A stretch of DNA of 64,000 bases, from positions 1-64,000 of the forward strand of contig CAJQUW010014315.1 in NCBI GenBank assembly GCA_907163375.1, given 5' to 3'. A model generated the notes under the pieces. That model was not told the DNA's origin. It worked only from the letters and a program-made list of their open reading frames with translations, and searched no databases. Positions 12,901 to 28,219 of the stretch are shown here, piece by piece. The first letter of the stretch is position 1. The number at the start of each line of letters is the position of its first letter. Source of the stretch: Prostheceraeus crozeri. Its lineage: Eukaryota; Platyhelminthes; Polycladida; Euryleptidae. Both the position numbers and the translations under genes were made by a program.

Positions 12901-15900
12901 GCCACATTATCGATATCACACGTTATGAATGACTCATTAGACATTTACAAAGGTACAGCAATTACTCAAGTTACACACAGAGCCGGTTTACGGGGCGCAG
13001 GATTCCTGATCAAACAGAATTTATCTGCATCATCTATCAATGTCCATGGCTATCAAACGTGAAGCACTTGAAGGCCACATTATCGATATCACACGTTATT
13101 AATGACTCATTAGACATTTACAAAGGAACAGCAATTACTCAAGTTACACACAGAGCCGGTTTACGGGGCGCAGGATCCCTGATCAAACAGAATTTATCTG
13201 CATCATCTATCAACGTCTATGGCTATCAAACGTGAAGCACTTGAAGGCCACATTGACGATATCACACGTTATGAATGACTCATTAGACATTTACAAAGGT
13301 ACACCAATTACTCAAGTTACACACAGAGCCGGTTTACGGGGCGCAGGATCCCTGATCAAACAGAATTTATCTGCATCATCTATCAATGTCTATGGCTATC
13401 AAACGTGAAGCACTTGAAGGCCACATTATCGATATCACACGTTATTAATGACTCATTAGACATTTACAAAGGAACAGCAATTACTCAAGTTACACACACA
13501 CGGAGCCGGTTTACGGGGCGCAGGATCCCTGATCAAACAGAATTTATCTGCATCATCTATCAATGTCTATGGCTATCAAACGTGAAGCACTTGAAGGCCA
13601 CATTATCGATATCACACGTTATTAATGACTCATTAGACATTTACAAAGGAACAGCAATTACTCAAGTTGCACACACACAGAGCCGGTTTACGGGGCGCAG
13701 GATCCCTGATCAAACAGAATTTATCTGCATCATCTATCAATGTCTATGGCTATCAAACGTGAAGCACTTGAAGGCCACATTATCGATATCACACGTTATT
13801 AATGACTCATTAGACATTTACAAAGGTACAGCAATTACTCAAGTTACACACAGAGCCGGTTTACGGGGCGCAGGATCCCTGATCAAACAGAATTTATCTG
13901 CATCATCTATCAATGTCTATGGCTATCAAACGTGAAGCACTTGAAGGCCACATTATCGATATCACACGTTATGAATGACTCATTAGACATTTACAAAGGT
14001 ACAGCAATTACTCAAGTTACACACAGAGCCGGTTTACGGGGCGCAGGATCCCTGATCAAACAGAATTTATCTGCATCATCTATCAATGTCTATGACTATC
14101 AAACGTGAAGCACTTGAAGGCCACATTATCGATATCACACGTTATTAATGACTCATTAGACATTTACAAAGGAACAGCAATTACTCAAGTTACACACAGA
14201 GCCGGTTTACGGGGCGCAGGATCCCTGATCAAACAGAATTTATCTGCATCATCTATCAACGTCTATGGCTATCAAACGTGAAGCACTTGAAGGCCACATT
14301 ATCGATATCACACGTTATGAATGACTCATTAGACATTTACAAAGGTACAGCAATTACTCAAGTTACACACAGAGCCGGTTTACGGGGCGCAGGATCCCTG
14401 ATCAAACAGAATTTATCTGCATCATCTATCAATGTCTATGGCTATCAAACGTGAAGCACTTGAAGGCCACATTATCGATATCACACGTTATTAATGACTC
14501 ATTAGACATTTACAAAGGAACAGCAATTACTCAAGTTACACACACACACAGAGCCGGTTTACGGGGCGCAGGATTCCTGATCAAACAGAATTTATCTGCA
14601 TCATCTATCAATGTCTATGGCTATCAAACGTGAAGCACTTGAAGGCCACATTATCGATATCACACGTTATTAATGACTCATTAGACATTTACAAAGGAAC
14701 AGCAATTACTCAAGTTACACACAGAGCCGGTTTACGGGGCGCAGGATCCCTGATCAAACAGAATTTATCTGCATCATCTATCAATGTCTATGGCTATCAA
14801 ACGTGAAGCACTTGAAGGCCACATTATCGATATCACACGTTATTAATGACTCATTAGACATTTACAAAGGAACAGCAATTACTCAAGTTACACACAGAGC
14901 CGGTTTACGGGGCGCAGGATCCCTGATCAAACAGAATTTATCTGCATCATCTATCAATGTCTATGGCTATCAAACGTGAAGCACTTGAAGGCCACATTAT
15001 CGATATCACACGTTATGAATGACTCATTAGACATTTACAAAGGTACAGCAATTACTCAAGTTACACACAGAGCCGGTTTACGGGGCGCAGGATCCCTGAT
15101 CAAACAGAATTTATCTGCATCATCTATCAATGTCTATGACTATCAAACGTGAAGCACTTGAAGGCCACATTATCGATATCACACGTTATGAATGACTCAT
15201 TAGACATTTACAAAGGTACAGCAATTACTCAAGTTACACACAGAGCCGGTTTACGGGGCGCAGGATTCCTGATCAAACAGAATTTATCTGCATCATCTAT
15301 CAATGTCTATGGCTATCAAACGTGAAGCACTTGAAGGCCACATTATCGATATCACACGTTATTAATGACTCATTAGACATTTACAAAGGAACAGCAATTA
15401 CTCAAGTTGCACACACACAGAGCCGGTTTACGGGGCGCAGGATCCCTGATCAAACAGAATTTATCTGCATCATCTATCAATGTCTATGGCTATCAAACGT
15501 GAAGCACTTGAAGGCCACATTATCGATATCACACGTTATTAATGACTCATTAGACATTTACAAAGGTACAGCAATTACTCAAGTTACACACAGAGCCGGT
15601 TTACGGGTCGCAGGATCCCTGATCAAACAGAATTTATCTGCATCATCTATCAACGTCTATGGCTATCAAACGTGAAGCACTTGAAGGCCACATTATCGAT
15701 ATCACACGTTATGAATGACTCATTAGACATTTACAAAGGTACAGCAATTACTCAAGTTACACACAGAGCCGGTTTACGGGGCGCAGGATTCCTGATCAAA
15801 CAGAATTTATCTGCATCATCTATCAATGTCTATGGCTATCAAACGTGAAGCACTTGAAGGCCACATTATCGATATCACACGTTATTAATGACTCATTAGA

Positions 15901-16546
15901 CATTTACAAAGGTACAGCAATTACTCAAGTTACACACACACACAGAGCCGGTTTACGGGGCGCAGGATCCCTGATCAAACAGAATTTATCTGCATCATCT
16001 ATCAATGTCTATGACTATCAAACGTGAAGCACTTGAAGGCCACATTATCGATATCACACGTTATGAATGACTCATTAGACATTTACAAAGGTACAGCAAT
16101 TACTCAAGTTACACACACACAGAGCCGGTTTACGGGGCGCAGGATCCCTGATCAAACAGAATTTATCTGCATCATCTATCAATGTCTATGGCTATCAAAC
16201 GTGAAGCACTTGAAGGCCACATTATCGATATCACACGTTATTAATGACTCATTAGACATTTACAAAGGTACAGCAATTACTCAAGTTACACACAGAGCCG
16301 GTTTACGGGGCGCAGGATCCCTGATCAAACAGAATTTATCTGCATCATCTATCAACGTCTATGGCTATCAAACGTGAAGCACTTGAAGGCCACATTATCG
16401 ATATCACACGTTATGAATGACTCATTAGACATTTACAAAGGTACAGCAATTACTCAAGTTACACACAGAGCCGGTTTACGGGGCGCAGGATCCCTGATCA
16501 AACAGAATTTATCTGCATCATCTATCAATGTCTATGACTATCAAAC

Positions 16547-19500
16547 GTGAAGCACTTGAAGGCCACATTATCGATATCACACGTTATGAATGACTCATTA
16601 GACATTTACAAAGGTACAGCAATTACTCAAGTTACACACACACACAGAGCCGGTTTACGGGGCGCAGGATCCCTGATCAAACAGAATTTATCTGCATCAT
16701 CTATCAATGTCTATGGCTATCAAACGTGAAGCACTTGAAGGCCACATTATCGATATCACACGTTATGAATGACTCATTAGACATTTACAAAGGTACAGCA
16801 ATTACTCAAGTTACACACAGAGCCGGTTTACGGGGCGCAGGATCCCTGATCAAACAGAATTTATCTGCATCATCTATCAATGTCTATGGCTATCAAACGT
16901 GAAGCACTTGAAGGCCACATTATCGATATCACACGTTATTAATGACTCATTAGACATTTACAAAGGTACAGCAATTACTCAAGTTACACACAGAGCCGGT
17001 TTACGGGGCGCAGGATTCCTGATCAAACAGAATTTATCTGCATCATCTATCAATGTCTATGGCTATCAAACGTGAAGCACTTGAAGGCCACATTATCGAT
17101 ATCACACGTTATGAATGACTCATTAGACATTTACAAAGGTACAGCAATTACTCAAGTTACACACAGAGCCGGTTTACGGGGCGCAGGATCCCTGATCAAA
17201 CAGAATTTATCTGCATCATCTATCAATGTCTATGGCTATCAAACGTGAAGCACTTGAAGGCCACATTATCGATATCACACGTTATTAATGACTCATTAGA
17301 CATTTACAAAGGAACAGCAATTACTCAAGTTACACACAGAGCCGGTTTACGGGGCGCAGGATCCCTGATCAAACAGAATTTATCTGCATCATCTATCAAT
17401 GTCTATGGCTATCAAACGTGAAGCACTTGAAGGCCACATTATCGATATCACACGTTATGAATGACTCATTAGACATTTACAAAGGTACAGCAATTACTCA
17501 AGTTACACACAGAGCCGGTTTACGGGGCGCAGGATTCCTGATCAAACAGAATTTATCTGCATCATCTATCAATGTCCATGGCTATCAAACGTGAAGCACT
17601 TGAAGGCCACATTATCGATATCACACGTTATTAATGACTCATTAGACATTTACAAAGGAACAGCAATTACTCAAGTTACACACAGAGCCGGTTTACGGGG
17701 CGCAGGATCCCTGATCAAACAGAATTTATCTGCATCATCTATCAACGTCTATGGCTATCAAACGTGAAGCACTTGAAGGCCACATTATCGATATCACACG
17801 TTATTAATGACTCATTAGACATTTACAAAGGTACAGCAATTACTCAAGTTACACACAGAGCCGGTTTACGGGGCGCAGGATCCCTGATCAAACAGAATTT
17901 ATCTGCATCATCTATCAATGTCTATGACTATCAAACGTGAAGCACTTGAAGGCCACATTATCGATATCACACGTTATGAATGACTCATTAGACATTTACA
18001 AAGGTACAGCAATTACTCAAGTTACACACACACACAGAGCCGGTTTACGGGGCGCAGGATCCCTGATCAAACAGAATTTATCTGCATCATCTATCAATGT
18101 CTATGGCTATCAAACGTGAAGCACTTGAAGGCCACATTATCGATATCACACGTTATGAATGACTCATTAGACATTTACAAAGGTACAGCAATTACTCAAG
18201 TTACACACAGAGCCGGTTTACGGGGCGCAGGATCCCTGATCAAACAGAATTTATCTGCATCATCTATCAATGTCTATGGCTATCAAACGTGAAGCACTTG
18301 AAGGCCACATTATCGATATCACACGTTATTAATGACTCATTAGACATTTACAAAGGAACAGCAATTACTCAAGTTACACACAGAGCCGGTTTACGGGGCG
18401 CAGGATCCCTGATCAAACAGAATTTATCTGCATCATCTATCAATGTCTATGGCTATCAAACGTGAAGCACTTGAAGGCCACATTATCGATATCACACGTT
18501 ATGAATGACTCATTAGACATTTACAAAGGTACAGCAATTACTCAAGTTACACACAGAGCCGGTTTACGGGGCGCAGGATCCCTGATCAAACAGAATTTAT
18601 CTGCATCATCTATCAATGTCTATGGCTATCAAACGTGAAGCACTTGAAGGCCACATTATCGATATCACACGTTATTAATGACTCATTAGACATTTACAAA
18701 GGAACAGCAATTACTCAAGTTACACACAGAGCCGGTTTACGGGGCGCAGGATCCCTGATCAAACAGAATTTATCTGCATCATCTATCAATGTCTATGGCT
18801 ATCAAACGTGAAGCACTTGAAGGCCACATTATCGATATCACACGTTATGAATGACTCATTAGACATTTACAAAGGTACAGCAATTACTCAAGTTACACAC
18901 AGAGCCGGTTTACGGGGCGCAGGATCCCTGATCAAACAGAATTTATCTGCATCATCTATCAATGTCTATGGCTATCAAACGTGAAGCACTTGAAGGCCAC
19001 ATTATCGATATCACACGTTATTAATGACTCATTAGACATTTACAAAGGAACAGCAATTACTCAAGTTACACACAGAGCCGGTTTACGGGGCGCAGGATCC
19101 CTGATCAAACAGAATTTATCTGCATCATCTATCAATGTCTATGGCTATCAAACGTGAAGCACTTGAAGGCCACATTATCGATATCACACGTTATGAATGA
19201 CTCATTAGACATTTACAAAGGTACAGCAATTACTCAAGTTACACACAGAGCCGGTTTACGGGGCGCAGGATCCCTGATCAAACAGAATTTATCTGCATCA
19301 TCTATCAATGTCTATGACTATCAAACGTGAAGCACTTGAAGGCCACATTATCGATATCACACGTTATGAATGACTCATTAGACATTTACAAAGGTACAGC
19401 AATTACTCAAGTTACACACACACACAGAGCCGGTTTACGGGGCGCAGGATCCCTGATCAAACAGAATTTATCTGCATCATCTATCAATGTCTATGGCTAT

Positions 19501-20370
19501 CAAACGTGAAGCACTTGAAGGCCACATTATCGATATCACACGTTATGAATGACTCATTAGACATTTACAAAGGTACAGCAATTACTCAAGTTACACACAG
19601 AGCCGGTTTACGGGGCGCAGGATCCCTGATCAAACAGAATTTATCTGCATCATCTATCAATGTCTATGGCTATCAAACGTGAAGCACTTGAAGGCCACAT
19701 TATCGATATCACACGTTATTAATGACTCATCAGACATTTACAAAGGAACAGCAATTACTCAAGTTACACACAGAGCCGGTTTACGGGGCGCAGGATCCCT
19801 GATCAAACAGAATTTATCTGCATCATCTATCAATGTCTATGGCTATCAAACGTGAAGCACTTGAAGGCCACATTATCGATATCACACGTTATGAATGACT
19901 CATTAGACATTTACAAAGGTACAGCAATTACTCAAGTTACACACAGAGCCGGTTTACGGGGCGCAGGATCCCTGATCAAACAGAATTTATCTGCATCATC
20001 TATCAATGTCTATGGCTATCAAACGTGAAGCACTTGAAGGCCACATTATCGATATCACACGTTATTAATGACTCATTAGACATTTACAAAGGAACAGCAA
20101 TTACTCAAGTTACACACAGAGCCGGTTTACGGGGCGCAGGATCCCTGATCAAACAGAATTTATCTGCATCATCTATCAACGTCTATGGCTATCAAACGTG
20201 AAGCACTTGAAGGCCACATTATCGATATCACACGTTATGAATGACTCATTAGACATTTACAAAGGTACAGCAATTACTCAAGTTACACACAGAGCCGGTT
20301 TACGGGGCGCAGGATCCCTGATCAAACAGAATTTATCTGCATCATCTATCAATGTCTATGGCTATCAAAC
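16547..20370 (+). repeat. 8-monomer higher-order repeat, 1,390 bp, nearly three copies
   Basis: Blocks start at 16,547, 17,937 and 19,327. Each begins with one 179-bp monomer (AC tract expanded) followed by 173-bp monomers, giving 179 + 7 x 173 = 1,390 bp. Copies differ at a few sites, such as ggattc versus ggatcc and caatgtcc versus caatgtct. The third copy keeps six monomers, then changes at about 20,371, where a gaatggctaatt monomer followed by two 179-bp monomers breaks the pattern. The tatgac variant immediately precedes each block start. Confidence 0.88.
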
Positions 20371-23300
20371 GTGAAGCACTTGAAGGCCACATTATCGATA
20401 TCACACGTTATGAATGGCTAATTAGACATTTACAAAGGTACAGCAATTACTCAAGTTACACACACACACAGAGCCGGTTTACGGGGCGCAGGATCCCTGA
20501 TCAAACAGAATTTATCTGCATCATCTATCAATGTCTATGGCTATCAAACGTGAAGCACTTGAAGGCCACATTATCGATATCACACGTTATGAATGACTCA
20601 TTAGACATTTACAAAGGAACAGCAATTACTCAAGTTACACACACACACAGAGCCGGTTTACGGGGCGCAGGATCCCTGATCAAACAGAATTTATCTGCAT
20701 CATCTATCAATGTCTATGACTATCAAACGTGAAGCACTTGAAGGCCACATTATCGATATCACACGTTATTAATGACTCATTAGACATTTACAAAGGTACA
20801 GCAATTACTCAAGTTACACACAGAGCCGGTTTACGGGGCGCAGGATCCCTGATCAAACAGAATTTATCTGCATCATCTATCAATGTCTATGGCTATCAAA
20901 CGTGAAGCACTTGAAGGCCACATTATCGATATCACACGTTATTAATGACTCATTAGACATTTACAAAGGAACAGCAATTACTCAAGTTACACACAGAGCC
21001 GGTTTACGGGGCGCAGGATCCCTGATCAAACAGAATTTATCTGCATCATCTATCAATGTCTATGGCTATCAAACGTGAAGCACTTGAAGGCCACATTATC
21101 GATATCACACGTTATTAATGACTCATTAGACATTTACAAAGGAACAGCAATTACTCAAGTTACACACAGAGCCGGTTTACGGGGCGCAGGATCCCTGATC
21201 AAACAGAATTTATCTGCATCATCTATCAACGTCTATGGCTATCAAACGTGAAGCACTTGAAGGCCACATTATCGATATCACACGTTATGAATGACTCATT
21301 AGACATTTACAAAGGTACAGCAATTACTCAAGTTACACACAGAGCCGGTTTACGGGGCGCAGGATCCCTGATCAAACAGAATTTATCTGCATCATCTATC
21401 AATGTCTATGACTATCAAACGTGAAGCACTTGAAGGCCACATTATCGATATCACACGTTATGAATGACTCATTAGACATTTACAAAGGTACAGCAATTAC
21501 TCAAGTTACACACACACAGAGCCGGTTTACGGGGCGCAGGATCCCTGATCAAACAGAATTTATCTGCATCATCTATCAATGTCTATGGCTATCAAACGTG
21601 AAGCACTTGAAGGCCACATTATCGATATCACACGTTATGAATGACTCATTAGACATTTACAAAGGAACAGCAATTACTCAAGTTACACACAGAGCCGGTT
21701 TACGGGGCGCAGGATCCCTGATCAAACAGAATTTATCTGCATCATCTATCAATGTCTATGACTATCAAACGTGAAGCACTTGAAGGCCACATTATCGATA
21801 TCACACGTTATTAATGACTCATTAGACATTTACAAAGGAACAGCAATTACTCAAGTTACACACAGAGCCGGTTTACGGGGCGCAGGATTCCTGATCAAAC
21901 AGAATTTATCTGCATCATCTATCAATGTCTATGGCTATCAAACGTGAAGCACTTGAAGGCCACATTATCGATATCACACGTTATGAATGACTCATTAGAC
22001 ATTTACAAAGGTACAGCAATTACTCAAGTTACACACAGAGCCGGTTTACGGGGCGCAGGATCCCTGATCAAACAGAATTTATCTGCATCATCTATCAATG
22101 TCTATGGCTATCAAACGTGAAGCACTTGAAGGCCACATTATCGATATCACACGTTATTAATGACTCATTAGACATTTACAAAGGAACAGCAATTACTCAA
22201 GTTACACACAGAGCCGGTTTACGGGGCGCAGGATCCCTGATCAAACAGAATTTATCTGCATCATCTATCAATGTCTATGGCTATCAAACGTGAAGCACTT
22301 GAAGGCCACATTATCGATATCACACGTTATGAATGACTCATTAGACATTTACAAAGGTACAGCAATTACTCAAGTTACACACAGAGCCGGTTTACGGGGC
22401 GCAGGATCCCTGATCAAACAGAATTTATCTGCATCATCTATCAATGTCTATGGCTATCAAACGTGAAGCACTTGAAGGCCACATTATCGATATCACACGT
22501 TATGAATGACTCATTAGACATTTACAAAGGAACAGCAATTACTCAAGTTACACACACACACACAGAGCCGGTTTACGGGGCGCAGGATCCCTGATCAAAC
22601 AGAATTTATCTGCATCATCTATCAATGTCTATGGCTATCAAACGTGAAGCACTTGAAGGCCACATTATCGATATCACACGTTATTAATGACTCATTAGAC
22701 ATTTACAAAGGTACAGCAATTACTCAAGTTACACACAGAGCCGGTTTACGGGGCGCAGGATTCCTGATCAAACAGAATTTATCTGCATCATCTATCAATG
22801 TCTATGGCTATCAAACGTGAAGCACTTGAAGGCCACATTATCGATATCACACGTTATTAATGACTCATTAGACATTTACAAAGGAACAGCAATTACTCAA
22901 GTTACACACAGAGCCGGTTTACGGGGCGCAGGATCCCTGATCAAACAGAATTTATCTGCATCATCTATCAATGTCTATGGCTATCAAACGTGAAGCACTT
23001 GAAGGCCACATTATCGATATCACACGTTATGAATGACTCATTAGACATTTACAAAGGTACAGCAATTACTCAAGTTACACACAGAGCCGGTTTACGGGGC
23101 GCAGGATCCCTGATCAAACAGAATTTATCTGCATCATCTATCAATGTCTATGACTATCAAACGTGAAGCACTTGAAGGCCACATTATCGATATCACACGT
23201 TATTAATGACTCATTAGACATTTACAAAGGAACAGCAATTACTCAAGTTACACACACACAGAGCCGGTTTACGGGGCGCAGGATCCCTGATCAAACAGAA

Positions 23301-26300
23301 TTTATCTGCATCATCTATCAATGTCCATGGCTATCAAACGTGAAGCACTTGAAGTCCACATTATCGATATCACACGTTATTAATGACTCATCAGACATTT
23401 ACAAAGGAACAGCAATTACTCAAGTTGCACACACACAGAGCCGGTTTACGGGGCGCAGGATCCCTGATCAAACAGAATTTATCTGCATCATCTATCAACG
23501 TCTATGACTATCAAACGTGAAGCACTTGAAGGCCACATTATCGATATCACACGTTATTAATGACTCATTAGACATTTACAAAGGAACAGCAATTACTCAA
23601 GTTACACACAGAGCCGGTTTACGGGGCGCAGGATCCCTGATCAAACAGAATTTATCTGCATCATCTATCAATGTCTATGGCTATCAAACGTGAAGCACTT
23701 GAAGGCCACATTATCGATATCACACGTTATTAATGACTCATTAGACATTTACAAAGGAACAGCAATTACTCAAGTTACACACAGAGCCGGTTTACGGGGC
23801 GCAGGATTCCTGATCAAACAGAATTTATCTGCATCATCTATCAATGTCTATGGCTATCAAACGTGAAGCACTTGAAGGCCACATTATCGATATCACACGT
23901 TATGAATGACTCATTAGACATTTACAAAGGTACAGCAATTACTCAAGTTACACACAGAGCCGGTTTACGGGGCGCAGGATCCCTGATCAAACAGAATTTA
24001 TCTGCATCATCTATCAATGTCTATGGCTATCAAACGTGAAGCACTTGAAGGCCACATTATCGATATCACACGTTATTAATGACTCATTAGACATTTACAA
24101 AGGAACAGCAATTACTCAAGTTACACACAGAGCCGGTTTACGGGGCGCAGGATCCCTGATCAAACAGAATTTATCTGCATCATCTATCAACGTCTATGGC
24201 TATCAAACGTGAAGCACTTGAAGGCCACATTATCGATATCACACGTTATGAATGACTCATTAGACATTTACAAAGGTACAGCAATTACTCAAGTTACACA
24301 CAGAGCCGGTTTACGGGGCGCAGGATCCCTGATCAAACAGAATTTATCTGCATCATCTATCAATGTCTATGACTATCAAACGTGAAGCACTTGAAGGCCA
24401 CATTATCGATATCACACGTTATGAATGACTCATTAGACATTTACAAAGGAACAGCAATTACTCAAGTTACACACACACACAGAGCCGGTTTACGGGGCGC
24501 AGGATCCCTGATCAAACAGAATTTATCTGCATCATCTATCAATGTCTATGGCTATCAAACGTGAAGCACTTGAAGGCCACATTATCGATATCACACGTTA
24601 TTAATGACTCATTAGACATTTACAAAGGTACAGCAATTACTCAAGTTACACACAGAGCCGGTTTACGGGGCGCAGGATCCCTGATCAAACAGAATTTATC
24701 TGCATCATCTATCAATGTCTATGGCTATCAAACGTGAAGCACTTGAAGGCCACATTATCGATATCACACGTTATTAATGACTCATTAGACATTTACAAAG
24801 GAACAGCAATTACTCAAGTTACACACAGAGCCGGTTTACGGGGCGCAGGATCCCTGATCAAACAGAATTTATCTGCATCATCTATCAATGTCTATGGCTA
24901 TCAAACGTGAAGCACTTGAAGGCCACATTATCGATATCACACGTTATGAATGACTCATTAGACATTTACAAAGGTACAGCAATTACTCAAGTTACACACA
25001 GAGCCGGTTTACGGGGCGCAGGATCCCTGATCAAACAGAATTTATCTGCATCATCTATCAATGTCTATGACTATCAAACGTGAAGCACTTGAAGGCCACA
25101 TTATCGATATCACACGTTATTAATGACTCATTAGACATTTACAAAGGAACAGCAATTACTCAAGTTACACACACAGAGCCGGTTTACGGGGCGCAGGATT
25201 CCTGATCAAACAGAATTTATCTGCATCATCTATCAATGTCTATGGCTATCAAACGTGAAGCACTTGAAGGCCACATTATCGATATCACACGTTATTAATG
25301 ACTCATTAGACATTTACAAAGGAACAGCAATTACTCAAGTTGCACACACACAGAGCCGGTTTACGGGGCGCAGGATCCCTGATCAAACAGAATTTATCTG
25401 CATCATCTATCAATGTCTATGGCTATCAAACGTGAAGCACTTGAAGGCCACATTATCGATATCACACGTTATTAATGACTCATTAGACATTTACAAAGGA
25501 ACAGCAATTACTCAAGTTACACACAGAGCCGGTTTACGGGGCGCAGGATCCCTGATCAAACAGAATTTATCTGCATCATCTATCAATGTCTATGGCTATC
25601 AAACGTGAAGCACTTGAAGGCCACATTATCGATATCACACGTTATGAATGACTCATTAGACATTTACAAAGGTACAGCAATTACTCAAGTTACACACAGA
25701 GCCGGTTTACGGGGCGCAGGATCCCTGATCAAACAGAATTTATCTGCATCATCTATCAATGTCTATGACTATCAAACGTGAAGCACTTGAAGGCCACATT
25801 ATCGATATCACACGTTATTAATGACTCATTAGACATTTACAAAGGTACAGCAATTACTCAAGTTACACACAGAGCCGGTTTACGGGGCGCAGGATTCCTG
25901 ATCAAACAGAATTTATCTGCATCATCTATCAATGTCTATGGCTATCAAACGTGAAGCACTTGAAGGCCACATTATCGATATCACACGTTATGAATGACTC
26001 ATTAGACATTTACAAAGGTACAGCAATTACTCAAGTTACACACAGAGCCGGTTTACGGGGCGCAGGATCCCTGATCAAACAGAATTTATCTGCATCATCT
26101 ATCAATGTCTATGACTATCAAACGTGAAGCACTTGAAGGCCACATTATCGATATCACACGTTATTAATGACTCATTAGACATTTACAAAGGAACAGCAAT
26201 TACTCAAGTTACACACACACAGAGCCGGTTTACGGGGCGCAGGATTCCTGATCAAACAGAATTTATCTGCATCATCTATCAATGTCTATGGCTATCAAAC

Positions 26301-28219
26301 GTGAAGCACTTGAAGGCCACATTATCGATATCACACGTTATGAATGACTCATTAGACATTTACAAAGGTACAGCAATTACTCAAGTTACACACAGAGCCG
26401 GTTTACGGGGCGCAGGATCCCTGATCAAACAGAATTTATCTGCATCATCTATCAATGTCTATGGCTATCAAACGTGAAGCACTTGAAGGCCACATTATCG
26501 ATATCACACGTTATTAATGACTCATTAGACATTTACAAAGGAACAGCAATTACTCAAGTTACACACAGAGCCGGTTTACGGGGCGCAGGATCCCTGATCA
26601 AACAGAATTTATCTGCATCATCTATCAACGTCTATGGCTATCAAACGTGAAGCACTTGAAGGCCACATTATCGATATCACACGTTATGAATGACTCATTA
26701 GACATTTACAAAGGTACAGCAATTACTCAAGTTACACACAGAGCCGGTTTACGGGGCGCAGGATCCCTGATCAAACAGAATTTATCTGCATCATCTATCA
26801 ATGTCTATGGCTATCAAACGTGAAGCACTTGAAGGCCACATTATCGATATCACACGTTATTAATGACTCATTAGACATTTACAAAGGAACAGCAATTACT
26901 CAAGTTACACACACACGGAGCCGGTTTACGGGGCGCAGGATTCCTGATCAAACAGAATTTATCTGCATCATCTATCAATGTCCATGGCTATCAAACGTGA
27001 AGCACTTGAAGTCCACATTATCGATATCACACGTTATTAATGACTTATCAGACATTTACAAAGGAACAGCAATTACTCAAGTTGCACACACACAGAGCCG
27101 GTTTACGGGGCGCAGGATCCCTGATCAAACAGAATTTATCTGCATCATCTATCAATGTCTATGGCTATCAAACGTGAAGCACTTGAAGGCCACATTATCG
27201 ATATCACACGTTATTAATGACTCATTAGACATTTACAAAGGAACAGCAATTACTCAAGTTACACACAGAGCCGGTTTACGGGGCGCAGGATCCCTGATCA
27301 AACAGAATTTATCTGCATCATCTATCAATGTCTATGGCTATCAAACGTGAAGCACTTGAAGGCCACATTATCGATATCACACGTTATGAATGACTCATTA
27401 GACATTTACAAAGGTACAGCAATTACTCAAGTTACACACAGAGCCGGTTTACGGGGCGCAGGATCCCTGATCAAACAGAATTTATCTGCATCATCTATCA
27501 ATGTCTATGACTATCAAACGTGAAGCACTTGAAGGCCACATTATCGATATCACACGTTATGAATGACTCATTAGACATTTACAAAGGTACAGCAATTACT
27601 CAAGTTACACACACACAGAGCCGGTTTACGGGGCGCAGGATCCCTGATCAAACAGAATTTATCTGCATCATCTATCAATGTCTATGACTATCAAACGTGA
27701 AGCACTTGAAGGCCACATTATCGATATCACACGTTATTAATGACTTATCAGACATTTACAAAGGAACAGCAATTACTCAAGTTGCACACACACAGAGCCG
27801 GTTTACGGGGCGCAGGATCCCTGATCAAACAGAATTTATCTGCATCATCTATCAATGTCTATGGCTATCAAACGTGAAGCACTTGAAGGCCACATTATCG
27901 ATATCACACGTTATTAATCACTCATCAGACATTTACAAAGGTACAGCAATTACTCAAGTTACACACAGAGCCGGTTTACGGGTCGCAGGATCCCTGATCA
28001 AACAGAATTTATCTGCATCATCTATCAACGTCTATGGTTATCAAACGTGAAGCACTTGAAGGCCACATTATCGATATCACACGTTATGAATGACTCATTA
28101 GACATTTACAAAGGTACAGCAATTACTCAAGTTACACACAGAGCCGGTTTACGGGGCGCAGGATTCCTGATCAAACAGAATTTATCTGCATCATCTATCA
28201 ATGTCTATGGCTATCAAAC

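Larger units (their letters stand above)
1..28219 (+). repeat. Homogeneous proximal satellite domain
   Basis: Monomers here almost all have gaaggccac and TATCGATA and lack the aaaagtac and agctacacacgg variants common further right. Exceptions are sparse: gaagtccac appears near 23,350 and 27,010, and a gactaatt variant appears near 12,760. Local higher-order structure is visible as a 702-bp repeat (2,381-3,784 and again 9,553-10,956) and a 1,390-bp repeat (16,547-20,370). High similarity between neighbours suggests recent or continuing homogenisation. The right boundary is approximate and is set where a more diverged monomer (tattgactc, tttaaaaaggac) appears near 28,260. Confidence 0.75.
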